From: Bryobacterales bacterium
GTDB lineage: Bacteria > Acidobacteriota > Terriglobia > Bryobacterales > Bryobacteraceae
Assembly (NCBI GenBank): GCA_026129915.1
Contig: JAHCHD010000016.1
Location: forward strand, 1-47,420
DNA: 47,420 bases
Direction of reading: 5' to 3'
Shown here: one piece after another, positions 9,769 through 17,896 of the stretch
Numbering within the stretch: position 1 is the first letter of the stretch
Layout of the letters: each line of letters begins with the position of its first letter
Program-made: the position numbers and the translations under genes
The notes under the pieces: generated by a model
Told to the model about the DNA's origin: nothing
The model's database searches: none
Seen by the model: the letters and a program-made list of their open reading frames with translations, nothing else

Positions 9769-11154
9769 TCAGCCCTTCACCGGAAACATCTTTGAGTCCG
9801 TGCGCATGCTCACGAAAAGAGCCTCCATCTTGCGCACAATGTCGGGATGCTGCGCCGATACCTCGTGAGTCTCTCCGAGGTCGTTGCTCAGATCGTAGAG
9901 CGCCACTTTGCCTCCTAAACCCACGCGGATGGCTTTCCAGTCCCCGTCGCGGATGGCCTGCTTGAACTCGCGCTCGTGGAACTCCCAGTACATGGGCGGG
10001 TGCGTAATCTGCCCGCGGCCAAAGAGCGGGTCAACGATGGATATTCCATCCAGCCCTGCAGGTGCGCTCGCACCTGCCAGAGCGGCGAAGGTGGGAAGCA
10101 AATCCCAGAAGGCCAGCGGCTGCTCGCTCACCTGCCCCCCGCGAATCAGGCCCGGCATCCAGGTGATGAAGGGCACACGGATGCCACCTTCGGTGAGGTC
10201 GCGCTTGATGCCTCGCAAGGGTCCGCTGCTATTGAAGAACTCCGGCTGGTAGCCGCCCTCGCGATGCGGCCCGTTGTCGCTCGAAAAGACCACGAGGGTA
10301 TTGCGATCGAGCCCCTGCTTCTTCAACTGCGCAACGATCTCACCCACCTGCTGGTCAAGGCAGTGCATCATGCCCGCGAACCCGCGCATGGGCCGCGGCC
10401 ATTCCTTTTCCTTGTAAGGATGCTCGTCGGGAGCCTCCATGCCATCGCCGGTATCCCGGCCCATCTCGTTGTTGGCGTGCGGCAGCGTGCTGGGCAGGTA
10501 AATGAAGAAGGGTTCGCCCGCCTTCTGCTCAGCCAGCCAAGCGAGCGCCTGTTTCTGGATAAGATCCGGCGCGTAAGCGGACGGCTTCTTGTCGCCATAG
10601 GCCACGTTCGCCCCGATGCGCGCAGCCACGTCGTTATCCATCAGGTGGCGCGGGAAGTAGTTGTGCGCCTGGCCCTGGCTGAGATAGCCGTAGAAACGGT
10701 CAAAACCTTGCTTGGTGGGGTAGCCGTCGCGGCCCACGGTGCCCAGACCCCACTTGCCGAAGATCCCAGTGCGGTAGCCCGCACTCTTCAGTACCTCGGC
10801 AATGGTGACGTCGCTATCGGGAATACCAGGCTCACCGCCCATGTTGCCGCGATAGCTGCAGTGGCCGGTGTGGAGGCCCGTCATCAAGGCGCAGCGCGAC
10901 GGTGAACAGACTGTGCTGCCCGCGTAGGCACTGGTGAAGCGGATGCCTTCGGCGGCCAGCTTGTCGATATGAGGAGTGGCAAACTGCTGCTGGCCATAGC
11001 AACCCACGTCGCCGTAGCCTAGATCGTCGGCCAGAATCAGCACGATATTGGGGCGCTGGGGCAGCGCGGGGGCGACTTGCGCGGGCGCAAAGCGCGGGAT
11101 GGAAACGCCCACAGCGCCCACGGTGGCCGCGGCCAGAAACTCACGACGGTTCAT
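9769..11154 (-). CDS. Tat-exported sulfatase (arylsulfatase family, formylglycine-dependent)
   Basis: 461 aa. The N-terminus NRREFLAAATVGAVGVS is a twin-arginine signal, so the enzyme should be exported folded. The fold is alkaline-phosphatase-like. DD at 43-44 begins the calcium site, C83-S-P-S-R is the CxPSR motif whose cysteine is converted to formylglycine, and FSSDNGPHREGG supplies later metal ligands. It would hydrolyse sulfate esters, probably of polysaccharides; substrate specificity cannot be read from the sequence. I chose ATG 11154, eight bases after AGGAG; a GTG lies one codon earlier. Formylglycine-generating enzyme is not in the window and would be needed in trans. Length is normal for the family. 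Confidence 0.92.
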   Translation of the reverse strand: MNRREFLAAATVGAVGVSIPRFAPAQVAPALPQRPNIVLILADDLGYGDVGCYGQQQFATPHIDKLAAEGIRFTSAYAGSTVCSPSRCALMTGLHTGHCSYRGNMGGEPGIPDSDVTIAEVLKSAGYRTGIFGKWGLGTVGRDGYPTKQGFDRFYGYLSQGQAHNYFPRHLMDNDVAARIGANVAYGDKKPSAYAPDLIQKQALAWLAEQKAGEPFFIYLPSTLPHANNEMGRDTGDGMEAPDEHPYKEKEWPRPMRGFAGMMHCLDQQVGEIVAQLKKQGLDRNTLVVFSSDNGPHREGGYQPEFFNSSGPLRGIKRDLTEGGIRVPFITWMPGLIRGGQVSEQPLAFWDLLPTFAALAGASAPAGLDGISIVDPLFGRGQITHPPMYWEFHEREFKQAIRDGDWKAIRVGLGGKVALYDLSNDLGETHEVSAQHPDIVRKMEALFVSMRTDSKMFPVKG

Positions 11155-11279
11155 CACTTAGACTCCTTCCAACAGCCAGGAACAAGGCTTCCCGCGCACG
11201 TCCGCCATGCTATCGCAGGCGCGCCGTTTGGTGCTATTCACCGCATGTGATACAACTCTGAATCGAGGGAGAAACGCCG

Positions 11280-11432
11280 TTGGCCTACGCCTACATCGTT
11301 CTTGGCGCCGTGCTGATTCTTTGGGGAGGCTCGCAGTTGCGACGTGGCCTCAGACCCTTTCGGGCACGCCCATACTTACTGATTATCTTGGGGATTGTGA
11401 TGATCTATAGCGGCAGCCGCATGGAAATGTAA
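11280..11432 (+). CDS. Small 50-residue membrane protein, unknown function
   Basis: A TTG start at 11280 is preceded by GAGGGA (11265-11270) at nine bases, and the frame ends at TAA 11430-11432. The product has two hydrophobic segments, AYIVLGAVLILWGG and PYLLIILGIVMIYSG, joined by a basic loop (SQLRRGLRPFRARP). That suggests a two-helix hairpin with the loop in the cytoplasm. It faces the damaged 3' end of ypdA and lies divergent from the sulfatase gene. No family was recognised. The good ribosome site, the two clean helices and the positive-inside loop make chance unlikely. Confidence 0.65.
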   Translation: MAYAYIVLGAVLILWGGSQLRRGLRPFRARPYLLIILGIVMIYSGSRMEM

Positions 11433-11444
11433 GGCTCCGACGGC

Positions 11445-12441
11445 TTACGATCGGGCAACACCGGCAGAGAACAACTTTGCGGCGATGTCCCCAGCAATCT
11501 GGTCACCGTGTGACCTGTTTCGATAAACACTTCGTTGGTGTGCATCCCGCAACCAGCACGCCCGCCAGATAGATGCCCGGGGTCTCTGACTCGTAGGTGT
11601 CCGGGTTCAGCCTGGGCTTGCCAGTAGCGGGGTCGAGCGTAATGCCCACGCTCGCCAGGAATCGCAAGTCGGGTTGGTAGCCGGTCATGGCAAATACGAA
11701 GTCATTTGCGATGGTCACGGTGCCCGCGGGAGTTTCGATCACCACCTCGCGCTCGCGAATCTCCTTCACACTGGACTGGAAGTAGGCTTGGATTTCGCCG
11801 GCCTTGATGCGGTTCTCCAGGTTAGGCTTAATCCAATACTTCACGGAGTCACTGATCTGCAGACCCCGGTGCAGCACGGTAACCCGCGCGCCGGACCAGT
11901 GCAACTCCAGTGCCGCGATCGCCGCTGAATTCTTACCCCCGACCACCAGCACATCGTGGTCAAAGTAAGGGTGCGATTCCTTGTAGTAGTGGATCACCTT
12001 GGGAAGATCTTCGCCCGGCACATTCAGCAGCACGGGAATGTCGTAGTAACCCGTGGCCAAGATCACCTTCTCGCAGGCGTACTCGTGCTGCTGGCCGTCG
12101 CGTGTGGTACTGCGGATATGAAAGGAGCCATCGACCCCGGTAACGGAATCGATGCGTTCATACTGGTTCACGTGGAGGCCGTAGTAGCTGGCCACGCGCC
12201 GGTAGTATTTCAGGGCTTCTGTACGGTTGGGCTTCTCGTTCAAAGACGTCATCGGGATGCCGCCGATCTCAAGCAGTTCGGGCGTCGTAAAGAACGACAT
12301 GTTGGTGGGGTAGTTGTAGATGGAGTTCACGACACAGCCCTTCTCAAAAATGAGGGCATCCACGCCGCGCTGCTTCAGCGCGATACCACAGGAAAGACCG
12401 GTTGGACCCGCACCTACAATGGCTACCGAAGATTGCTTCAA
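11445..12441 (-). pseudogene. ypdA: YpdA-like FAD-dependent bacillithiol disulfide reductase, two 3' frameshifts
   Basis: The start is TTG 12441, overlapping the alaS stop (TTGA), with AAAGGA about eight bases upstream. The first 300 residues are intact: FAD motif IVGAGPTG, SIYNYPTNMSFFTTPELLEIGG typical of YpdA, the second nucleotide motif VVGGKNSA, and ATGYYD. The uninterrupted frame stops early at 11503. Two other frames continue the family's C-terminus: MHTNEVFIETG after about 11546, then HGDQIAGDIAAKLFSAGVARS after about 11511, ending at TAA 11445. The whole span is 997 bases, so restoring two single missing bases gives exactly 333 codons, the normal length. Either the gene is decaying or the sequence has two deletion errors. 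YpdA keeps bacillithiol reduced using NADPH. Confidence 0.8.
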
Positions 12442-15083
12442 CTCAGCATCCTTTCGACGTTGCTGTAGGCCGTCTCTAGCGCCTCGTTCACCTTCTCCGC
12501 TTCCTTGCCACCTGCTTCCGCCAGGTCTGGACGTCCGCCGCCGCGCCCGCCCAGGGCTTGGGCCACTTCGCCCACTACCTTGCCGGCGTGTACCTTGCCG
12601 GTGAGGTCTTTGGTAACTGCGCAGAGCAGGGCCACATTGCCGTTGTCGGCAGCGGCAAGCAGAACCACCGCACTGCCCCACTTATTGCGCAGCTTGTCAG
12701 CAAGCTCCCGCATCTGGGCGCGGTCGAGGCCATCCACCCGAGTGGCAAGCACCCGCGCGGAGCCAACAGTGCGCGCCTGCGATTCCACCTCATCCGCCTG
12801 CGCGCTAGCGAGTTTGCTCTTCAACTGCTCCAGTTGCTTCTCGGCGATGCGCTGCTGATCAAGCAGCCGGGTAACCTGCTCCAACAGTTCCGGTTCAGAT
12901 GCCCGCAAGGCACTTGCCACGCGGTGCAAGGAACTGCTGGTATCACGGAAGCGGTTCAGCGCGCCGTAGCCGGTAACCGCCTCAATGCGCCGAGTTCCCG
13001 CGGAGATACTTCCCTCGTAAACGATCTTGCATAAACCCAGGTCCCCGGTGCGGGTGGCGTGAGTGCCGCCGCATAGTTCCTTGCTGAAATCGCCGATCTC
13101 CACTACGCGCACGCGGTCACCATACTTCTCGCCAAACAGCGCCATGGCACCGCCGGAAATTGCGGTATCGAGGTCGAGCACCTTGGTTTCCACGCGCTGA
13201 TTGGCAAAGACCTGCTCATTCACCATGCGCTCCACCTCTTCGAGTTCGGCGGTATCCATGGCGGCATAGTGAGAGAAGTCAAACCGCAGGCGCAATGGGT
13301 CCACCACGCTGCCGGCCTGCTTCACGTGCTTGCCCAGCACATCGCGCAGAGCGGCGTGCAGAAGGTGTGTAGCGGTGTGATTGCGGACGATGGCTTCCCG
13401 CAGGGGTGCTTCCACTCCGGGGCTTACCTCAATGCCCTCACGAAGCGGGGCATGCGCCTTTATCTGATGCACGCTAAGCCCGGGCACCGCGGGATAGGTA
13501 TTCGTCACCTCGGCGAGCAGATCTCCGGTTTCGGGATCGAGCAGCACACCGCGGTCGCCTACCTGTCCGCCAGTCTCCGCATAGAAGGGAGTCTCACTCA
13601 GCACCAGTTCTCCGGTTTCGCCAGCGCCGAGCGCTTTCACGCGGACACCGTTGGCGATTAGCGCGACAAGGGTCGCCTTCGGCACCTGCAGGGCGTCGTA
13701 GCCACGGAAGATCGTGGCGCCCTGCTCGCGCAGTTCCTGATATACGGGAGACACCTCTCGCTTTTCAGCACCCTTCCAACTGGCTCGAGCGCGGGTGCGC
13801 TGTTCGTCCATCGCAGTGCGGAAGCCCGGTTCGTCTAGCTGTAGGCCGAACTCTCGCGCCATCTCTTCCTGCTCGTCGAGCGCCAGCCCATAGGTGTCGT
13901 AGAGCTTGAAGGCCACAGAGCCAGGCAGCACTCGATCCACAGCACGCTTCGCTTCGTCCATGAATACACGTTCGGCAAGCTGGAATGTGGTGGCGTAGCG
14001 ATGCTCTTCCTCGCGCACGATGCGGCTGACACGATCAACGCTCTCCAGCAGATCAGGATACGCACCGCCCATGTGCTGCGCTACGAAGCCCGTCAGCTTG
14101 TGCAGATAGGCGTCCTGGACGCCGGACAGACGGGCATTTCGCAGAGCCCGCCGCATGATCTTGCGCAGCACGTAGCCGCGCCCTTCGTTTGAGGGCGTAA
14201 CTCCATCGTTGATCAGGAAAGCCGCCGCGCGGGCATGGTCCGCATTGATGCGCAGAGTCAGATCCGTGCGGGCATCCGCCCCATACTCAGTCCCCAACAA
14301 GCTCGCGGCATTGTGGATGATGGGCAAGATCAGGTCTGTCTCATAGTTGGAGAGTTTCCCTTGCAGGATGGCCGCCACACGCTCCAGGCCCATGCCGGTG
14401 TCGATGGATGGCCGGGGCAGAGGAGTTAACCGCCCCTGGGCGTCACGGTCGAACTGCATGAACACCAGGTTCCAGATTTCCACGAAGCGGCCGCCGCCAT
14501 CCAGCGGAAACTCTTCGTTCTCCCGACCGGGCTCGGCTGCCCCCGGCCCCAAGTCGAAGTGCAGTTCCGAGCATGGCCCGCAGGGGCCGGTGTCGCCCAT
14601 CTGCCAGAAGTTATCCTTCTCATCAAGCCGGAAGATGCGGTCCTTGGGAACTCCCGCCACCTTCTGCCACAGTTCTTCAGCTTCATCGTCCTCGCGAAAC
14701 ACGGTGACGTAGAGCCTCTCCTTGGGCATGCCGTAGTGCTTGGTGACCAGGTCCCAGGCGAAGTGGATGGCGTCTTCCTTGAAGTAGTCGCCAAAGGAGA
14801 AATTGCCCAGCATCTCAAAGAAGGTATGATGCCGCCGGGTGTGGCCCACATTCTCGAGGTCGTTGTGCTTTCCACCGGCGCGCACACACTTCTGGCTGGT
14901 GGTAGCGCGCACGTAACCGCGCATTTCCTTGCCGAGGAAGATGTCTTTGAACTGGTTCATCCCCGCATTGGTAAAAAGCAGGGTGGGGTCGTTGGCGGGC
15001 ACCAGAGAGGAGCTGCGAACGATGCGATGGCCTTGGGAGGCAAAGTAATCCAGAAAGGTCTGGCGGGTATGGGTTCCGGTCAC
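12438..15083 (-). CDS. alaS: Alanyl-tRNA synthetase
   Basis: 881 aa from GTG 15083, the length of a full AlaS; upstream in-frame codons have no family resemblance. The catalytic class II domain starts at THTRQTFLDYF and contains TNAGMNQFKDIFLG and the GTGMGLER-type motif 3 (IDTGMGLERVA). The editing domain has the zinc ligands HTATHLLHAAL and CGGTHATRTGDLG, so mischarged Ser/Gly-tRNA can be cleared. A coiled coil (LLDQQRIAEKQLEQLKSKLASAQ) leads to the C-Ala domain with GGRGGGRPDLAEAGG. The stop overlaps the start of ypdA, suggesting translational coupling. A RaiA/HPF-like gene lies upstream in the same direction. Cytoplasmic, essential. Confidence 0.97.
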   Translation of the reverse strand: MTGTHTRQTFLDYFASQGHRIVRSSSLVPANDPTLLFTNAGMNQFKDIFLGKEMRGYVRATTSQKCVRAGGKHNDLENVGHTRRHHTFFEMLGNFSFGDYFKEDAIHFAWDLVTKHYGMPKERLYVTVFREDDEAEELWQKVAGVPKDRIFRLDEKDNFWQMGDTGPCGPCSELHFDLGPGAAEPGRENEEFPLDGGGRFVEIWNLVFMQFDRDAQGRLTPLPRPSIDTGMGLERVAAILQGKLSNYETDLILPIIHNAASLLGTEYGADARTDLTLRINADHARAAAFLINDGVTPSNEGRGYVLRKIMRRALRNARLSGVQDAYLHKLTGFVAQHMGGAYPDLLESVDRVSRIVREEEHRYATTFQLAERVFMDEAKRAVDRVLPGSVAFKLYDTYGLALDEQEEMAREFGLQLDEPGFRTAMDEQRTRARASWKGAEKREVSPVYQELREQGATIFRGYDALQVPKATLVALIANGVRVKALGAGETGELVLSETPFYAETGGQVGDRGVLLDPETGDLLAEVTNTYPAVPGLSVHQIKAHAPLREGIEVSPGVEAPLREAIVRNHTATHLLHAALRDVLGKHVKQAGSVVDPLRLRFDFSHYAAMDTAELEEVERMVNEQVFANQRVETKVLDLDTAISGGAMALFGEKYGDRVRVVEIGDFSKELCGGTHATRTGDLGLCKIVYEGSISAGTRRIEAVTGYGALNRFRDTSSSLHRVASALRASEPELLEQVTRLLDQQRIAEKQLEQLKSKLASAQADEVESQARTVGSARVLATRVDGLDRAQMRELADKLRNKWGSAVVLLAAADNGNVALLCAVTKDLTGKVHAGKVVGEVAQALGGRGGGRPDLAEAGGKEAEKVNEALETAYSNVERMLS

Positions 15084-15202
15084 CTTTCCATTTTCGCACG
15101 AGGTCCGCGGGGAACCCTTGCTACGCAATTTTGGGTAAACTGGCGCCAGCCGGGATGCCGCTCCCTGGGGAGATTCAGGCACCCCGGCCAGCAAAAGTCT
15201 GA

Positions 15203-15544
15203 CTACCGCGCCTTTGCCACGGGGTCGGCCACCTTCTTTGCAGCCTTGCCGAAGAGCGTCGTGAGCTTCCGCACCATCTTGCGCGAAGCCCCCTTCCAGG
15301 CATCGTCCACTGTAGCCGCGCTATTGGTAACCACCACAGGGTCAAGCCCGGCAGGTCGTGCCTCCATCAGGCAGCGTTTATCCTGCTCGCCCCCGCGATT
15401 GCCGTTCAGATCACTTAGGTGCAATTCCACGCGCGTGATTCGCTCACCATAGCGCTCAAGGGACTTCCTCACCTGAGCTCTTACAGCTACCTTAAGCTCT
15501 TCGGTGACATCCACCGTCTTGTCGCTGTTTACCTGGATTCGCAT
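15203..15544 (-). CDS. RaiA/HPF-like ribosome-associated protein
   Basis: 113 aa from ATG 15544. The pattern MRIQVNSDKTVDVTEEL...VRAQVRKSLERYGERITRVELHLSDLNGNRGGEQDKRCLMEARPAGLDPVVVTN..ATVDDAWKGASRKMVRKL follows the short hibernation-factor fold (beta-alpha-beta-beta-beta-alpha). Basic residues in the last helix are suited to rRNA contact. Such proteins bind the 30S decoding region in resting cells. It lacks the C-terminal dimerisation domain of long HPF. An upstream extension of the frame exists but is unlike the family. It sits before alaS with a 119-base gap and may share its transcript. Confidence 0.7.
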   Translation of the reverse strand: MRIQVNSDKTVDVTEELKVAVRAQVRKSLERYGERITRVELHLSDLNGNRGGEQDKRCLMEARPAGLDPVVVTNSAATVDDAWKGASRKMVRKLTTLFGKAAKKVADPVAKAR

Positions 15545-15729
15545 AGGTTGTTTCGTGTTTCCTTCCGTAGGCCACGCTTTATGATCCAGCGTAACCGTGC
15601 CCGCCACCAGAGTATCAATAGTCAAACGCGGCTTCCTTGTTCCCGGCTTCTGCGAGAGAATGGGCGGAACTGACGCCCGGCCAATGGGCGGCACTCCGGA
15701 GGCTTGGGATGTCCTATCACCGTCCTGTT

Positions 15730-17100
15730 ATGCGTATGAACCGGTTGTTGGCTTGGCTGTTTCTGCCAATCTTCTGTCTGGCGGCATTTTCGCCCATGCG
15801 TGCGGCGGAGCCGGTGCGATTCAAGCAATCTGCCTTCGTATCCGGTGCAGCAGGCCAGCAGGGCTGGGAACCGTGGAGCCACCGCCCCGAAACGGCGCCA
15901 CGCATCTTCATCACAGAAGAGCATAGCCTTGGCGAACCGGGCTCACTAGCCATCGCCGCGGATGGCAAACCCACCGCCCATGGGGGCTGGCATCGCCCCA
16001 TCCAGGGCATCGCACCCGGCCGCTGGTATCGGTTGCAGGCCAGTTATCGAGCTTCCGAAGTACCCGCTGAGAACTGGCAGGTGGTGGCTCGCATCGAATG
16101 GCGCGGCGCGGATAACAAGCGCAAGGATCAGCCGGACTACGCGGCATGGGCCAGCCGACAGGGCGACTGGACCAAGCTCGAAGGCATCTTTCAGGCGCCC
16201 GAATCGAGCGTAACGGCAATTCTGCAATTCCACTTGCTGCACGCACCGAGGGGAACCGTCTGGTGGGATGCCATTCACTTTGAGGAAGTGGCCCCGCCCG
16301 CGGCACGCCCTGTAACCGTCGCCAGTGTGAACCTGCGCCCGCGCAATACCGGTTCCAAGCAGGCCAGCCTCGATGCCTTTGCGGAGACGGTACGCAAACA
16401 GGTTCCCGCGGGCGCTGACCTGATTCTTCTGCCCGAAGGCATCTCTGTTGTGGGCACCAGTCTCTCCTACGTACAGGTATCCGCTCCAGTGCCTGGTTCT
16501 GACACGGAGTTCCTGGCCAAACTGGCTCGCGAGAAGAAAGCCTATGTGGCCGCGGGCATTTACGAACGCGACGGCGACGCGGTCTACAACACCTCCGTGC
16601 TGCTTGATCGCCAGGGCAACCTGGTGGGCAAGTATCGCAAGGTCTATCTGCCGCGCGAGGAACTCGAAGGTGGCATCACACCCGGCGATGACTACCCCGT
16701 ATTTGAGACCGACTTTGGCCGCGTAGGCATGATGATCTGCTACGACGTGTTTTTCCCTGACCCCGCGCGAGCCCTTGCCGTCCAAGGGGCGGATATCATC
16801 CTGATGCCCATCTGGGGTGGTCCCGAACGCCTGGCGGTGGCACGGGCCTTGGAAAACCGTGTCTATCTGGCCGCATCCGGGTACGACCATCCCACCTATG
16901 TGATGGACCCCAACGGCGAGATTCTCTCCAAGGCATCCGAGCAAGGCAGCGTGGCGCTGACGACCATTGACTTGAACCAGCGCCACCGGGAGCCCTGGCT
17001 GGGCGAAATGCGTACGCGCCGGCTGAGGGAGATCCGCACGGACGTACCGCTGCCGGCGCCGGGGCTGTTGGGCGTTGTACCCGGAAACCTCAAGCCTTAG
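15730..17100 (+). CDS. Secreted nitrilase-superfamily carbon-nitrogen hydrolase with N-terminal beta domain
   Basis: 456 aa. Residues 1-26 form a Sec signal peptide (RLLAWLFLPIFCLAAFSPMRAAE). About 30-190 is a beta-rich module resembling a carbohydrate-binding or jelly-roll domain (GRWYRLQASYRASEV, WWDAIHFEEV). The hydrolase domain starts at VTVASVNLRP and shows the full Glu-Lys-Cys triad: LLPEG, GKYRKVYLP and MICYDVFFPD. The enzyme would cleave an amide or nitrile in the periplasm or outside the cell; the substrate is unknown. ATG 15730 and ATG 15736 are both possible starts. Its 3' end overlaps the convergent PIN gene by 11 bases. An exported nitrilase with an accessory domain is less common than cytoplasmic ones. 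Confidence 0.85.
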   Translation: MRMNRLLAWLFLPIFCLAAFSPMRAAEPVRFKQSAFVSGAAGQQGWEPWSHRPETAPRIFITEEHSLGEPGSLAIAADGKPTAHGGWHRPIQGIAPGRWYRLQASYRASEVPAENWQVVARIEWRGADNKRKDQPDYAAWASRQGDWTKLEGIFQAPESSVTAILQFHLLHAPRGTVWWDAIHFEEVAPPAARPVTVASVNLRPRNTGSKQASLDAFAETVRKQVPAGADLILLPEGISVVGTSLSYVQVSAPVPGSDTEFLAKLAREKKAYVAAGIYERDGDAVYNTSVLLDRQGNLVGKYRKVYLPREELEGGITPGDDYPVFETDFGRVGMMICYDVFFPDPARALAVQGADIILMPIWGGPERLAVARALENRVYLAASGYDHPTYVMDPNGEILSKASEQGSVALTTIDLNQRHREPWLGEMRTRRLREIRTDVPLPAPGLLGVVPGNLKP

Positions 17101-17722
17101 CTGGCGAGGCGGCGGATGCCGCGGGCCAGGCATGCTCCACTTTGTTATCGGTTACAGCAATGAACTTACGACGCTTCAGTTCCTCAACAAGGGAGTCGAT
17201 CTCGTCTTCTTGCAGCGCCTTCTTGAACAAGCTGTGGATCGTATTCTTGAGGGTTTTCAGGGTGCGCGGTTTGCTCACCCCGGCCCTGCTGAAATGTTCA
17301 GCGACGGATTGCACACGGTCTCCGAGTGGCTTCAGCGATTGCTTTGCGGCCGTTTGTAAGAACTGAACCGAGTCCAGCGAGGCGTGCCGCTCTGCCTTGA
17401 TCTTTCTGGACCACAGATGTTCCAGCAAAGGGTCAAAACCCTTGTCCTTTGTGATGATGCAGATGCTTGCGTCAGGGTCAGCGGCAAGAATCTCCCCCGC
17501 GGTGAACGCGATGACAAAGTCGAGGGCATTCATTCCACCGGTTGCAAGACGCAAATAGCGCGCGCGGTTACCCATCGGCTGTGTCCGCATCACCAGTTCC
17601 ACGGGAACCCTGGGTTGATTCGGCCCCAGAAACACCGTCAAGTAAATCTCTTCCCGATCCATTGACGGAAGGGACTTCGGCTGAACGTTTTCATAGTCCA
17701 GCAGAATATGGTGCTTTTTCAT
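17090..17722 (-). CDS. PIN-like (NYN-type) domain protein, putative ribonuclease
   Basis: 210 aa, cytoplasmic. It begins MKKHHILLDYENVQPKSL, the first conserved acidic strand of PIN/NYN nucleases. ALDFVIAFTAGEIL and IITKDKGFDPLLEHL supply the later aspartates (D in NALD and D in TKDKGFD). The C-terminal half has a helical region (LKTLKNTIHSLFKKALQEDEIDSLVEELKRR) that may bind RNA or a partner. No antitoxin-like gene is adjacent, so a free-standing RNA nuclease role is more likely than a VapC toxin. It overlaps the convergent hydrolase gene by 11 bases. Confidence 0.7.
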   Translation of the reverse strand: MKKHHILLDYENVQPKSLPSMDREEIYLTVFLGPNQPRVPVELVMRTQPMGNRARYLRLATGGMNALDFVIAFTAGEILAADPDASICIITKDKGFDPLLEHLWSRKIKAERHASLDSVQFLQTAAKQSLKPLGDRVQSVAEHFSRAGVSKPRTLKTLKNTIHSLFKKALQEDEIDSLVEELKRRKFIAVTDNKVEHAWPAASAASPAKA

Positions 17723-17896
17723 CGGAATGCGCTCGTTGATTTGGGTAAGATTTCGGCTCAGTTCTTCCCGCCGGACTACTCATGCTCCAGGCCGCAGGCG
17801 CTGGCAAGCCGCCCATCCGCGCCAAGCCTCAGCGTCTATATACTGGTTGAAACCCAAGCAACCCGCGACACAAGCATGTGGGCTGCTTCATCCATT

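Noticed and set aside
14559..15452. 297-codon plus-strand frame
   Set aside because: Antisense to alaS and its upstream region; no ribosome site or recognisable domain.
15946..17133. 395-codon minus-strand frame
   Set aside because: Antisense to the nitrilase-like gene, whose catalytic triad is unmistakable.
17090..17722. VapC-type toxin reading of the PIN protein
   Set aside because: No small antitoxin gene is adjacent and the protein is longer than VapC with an extra helical half.
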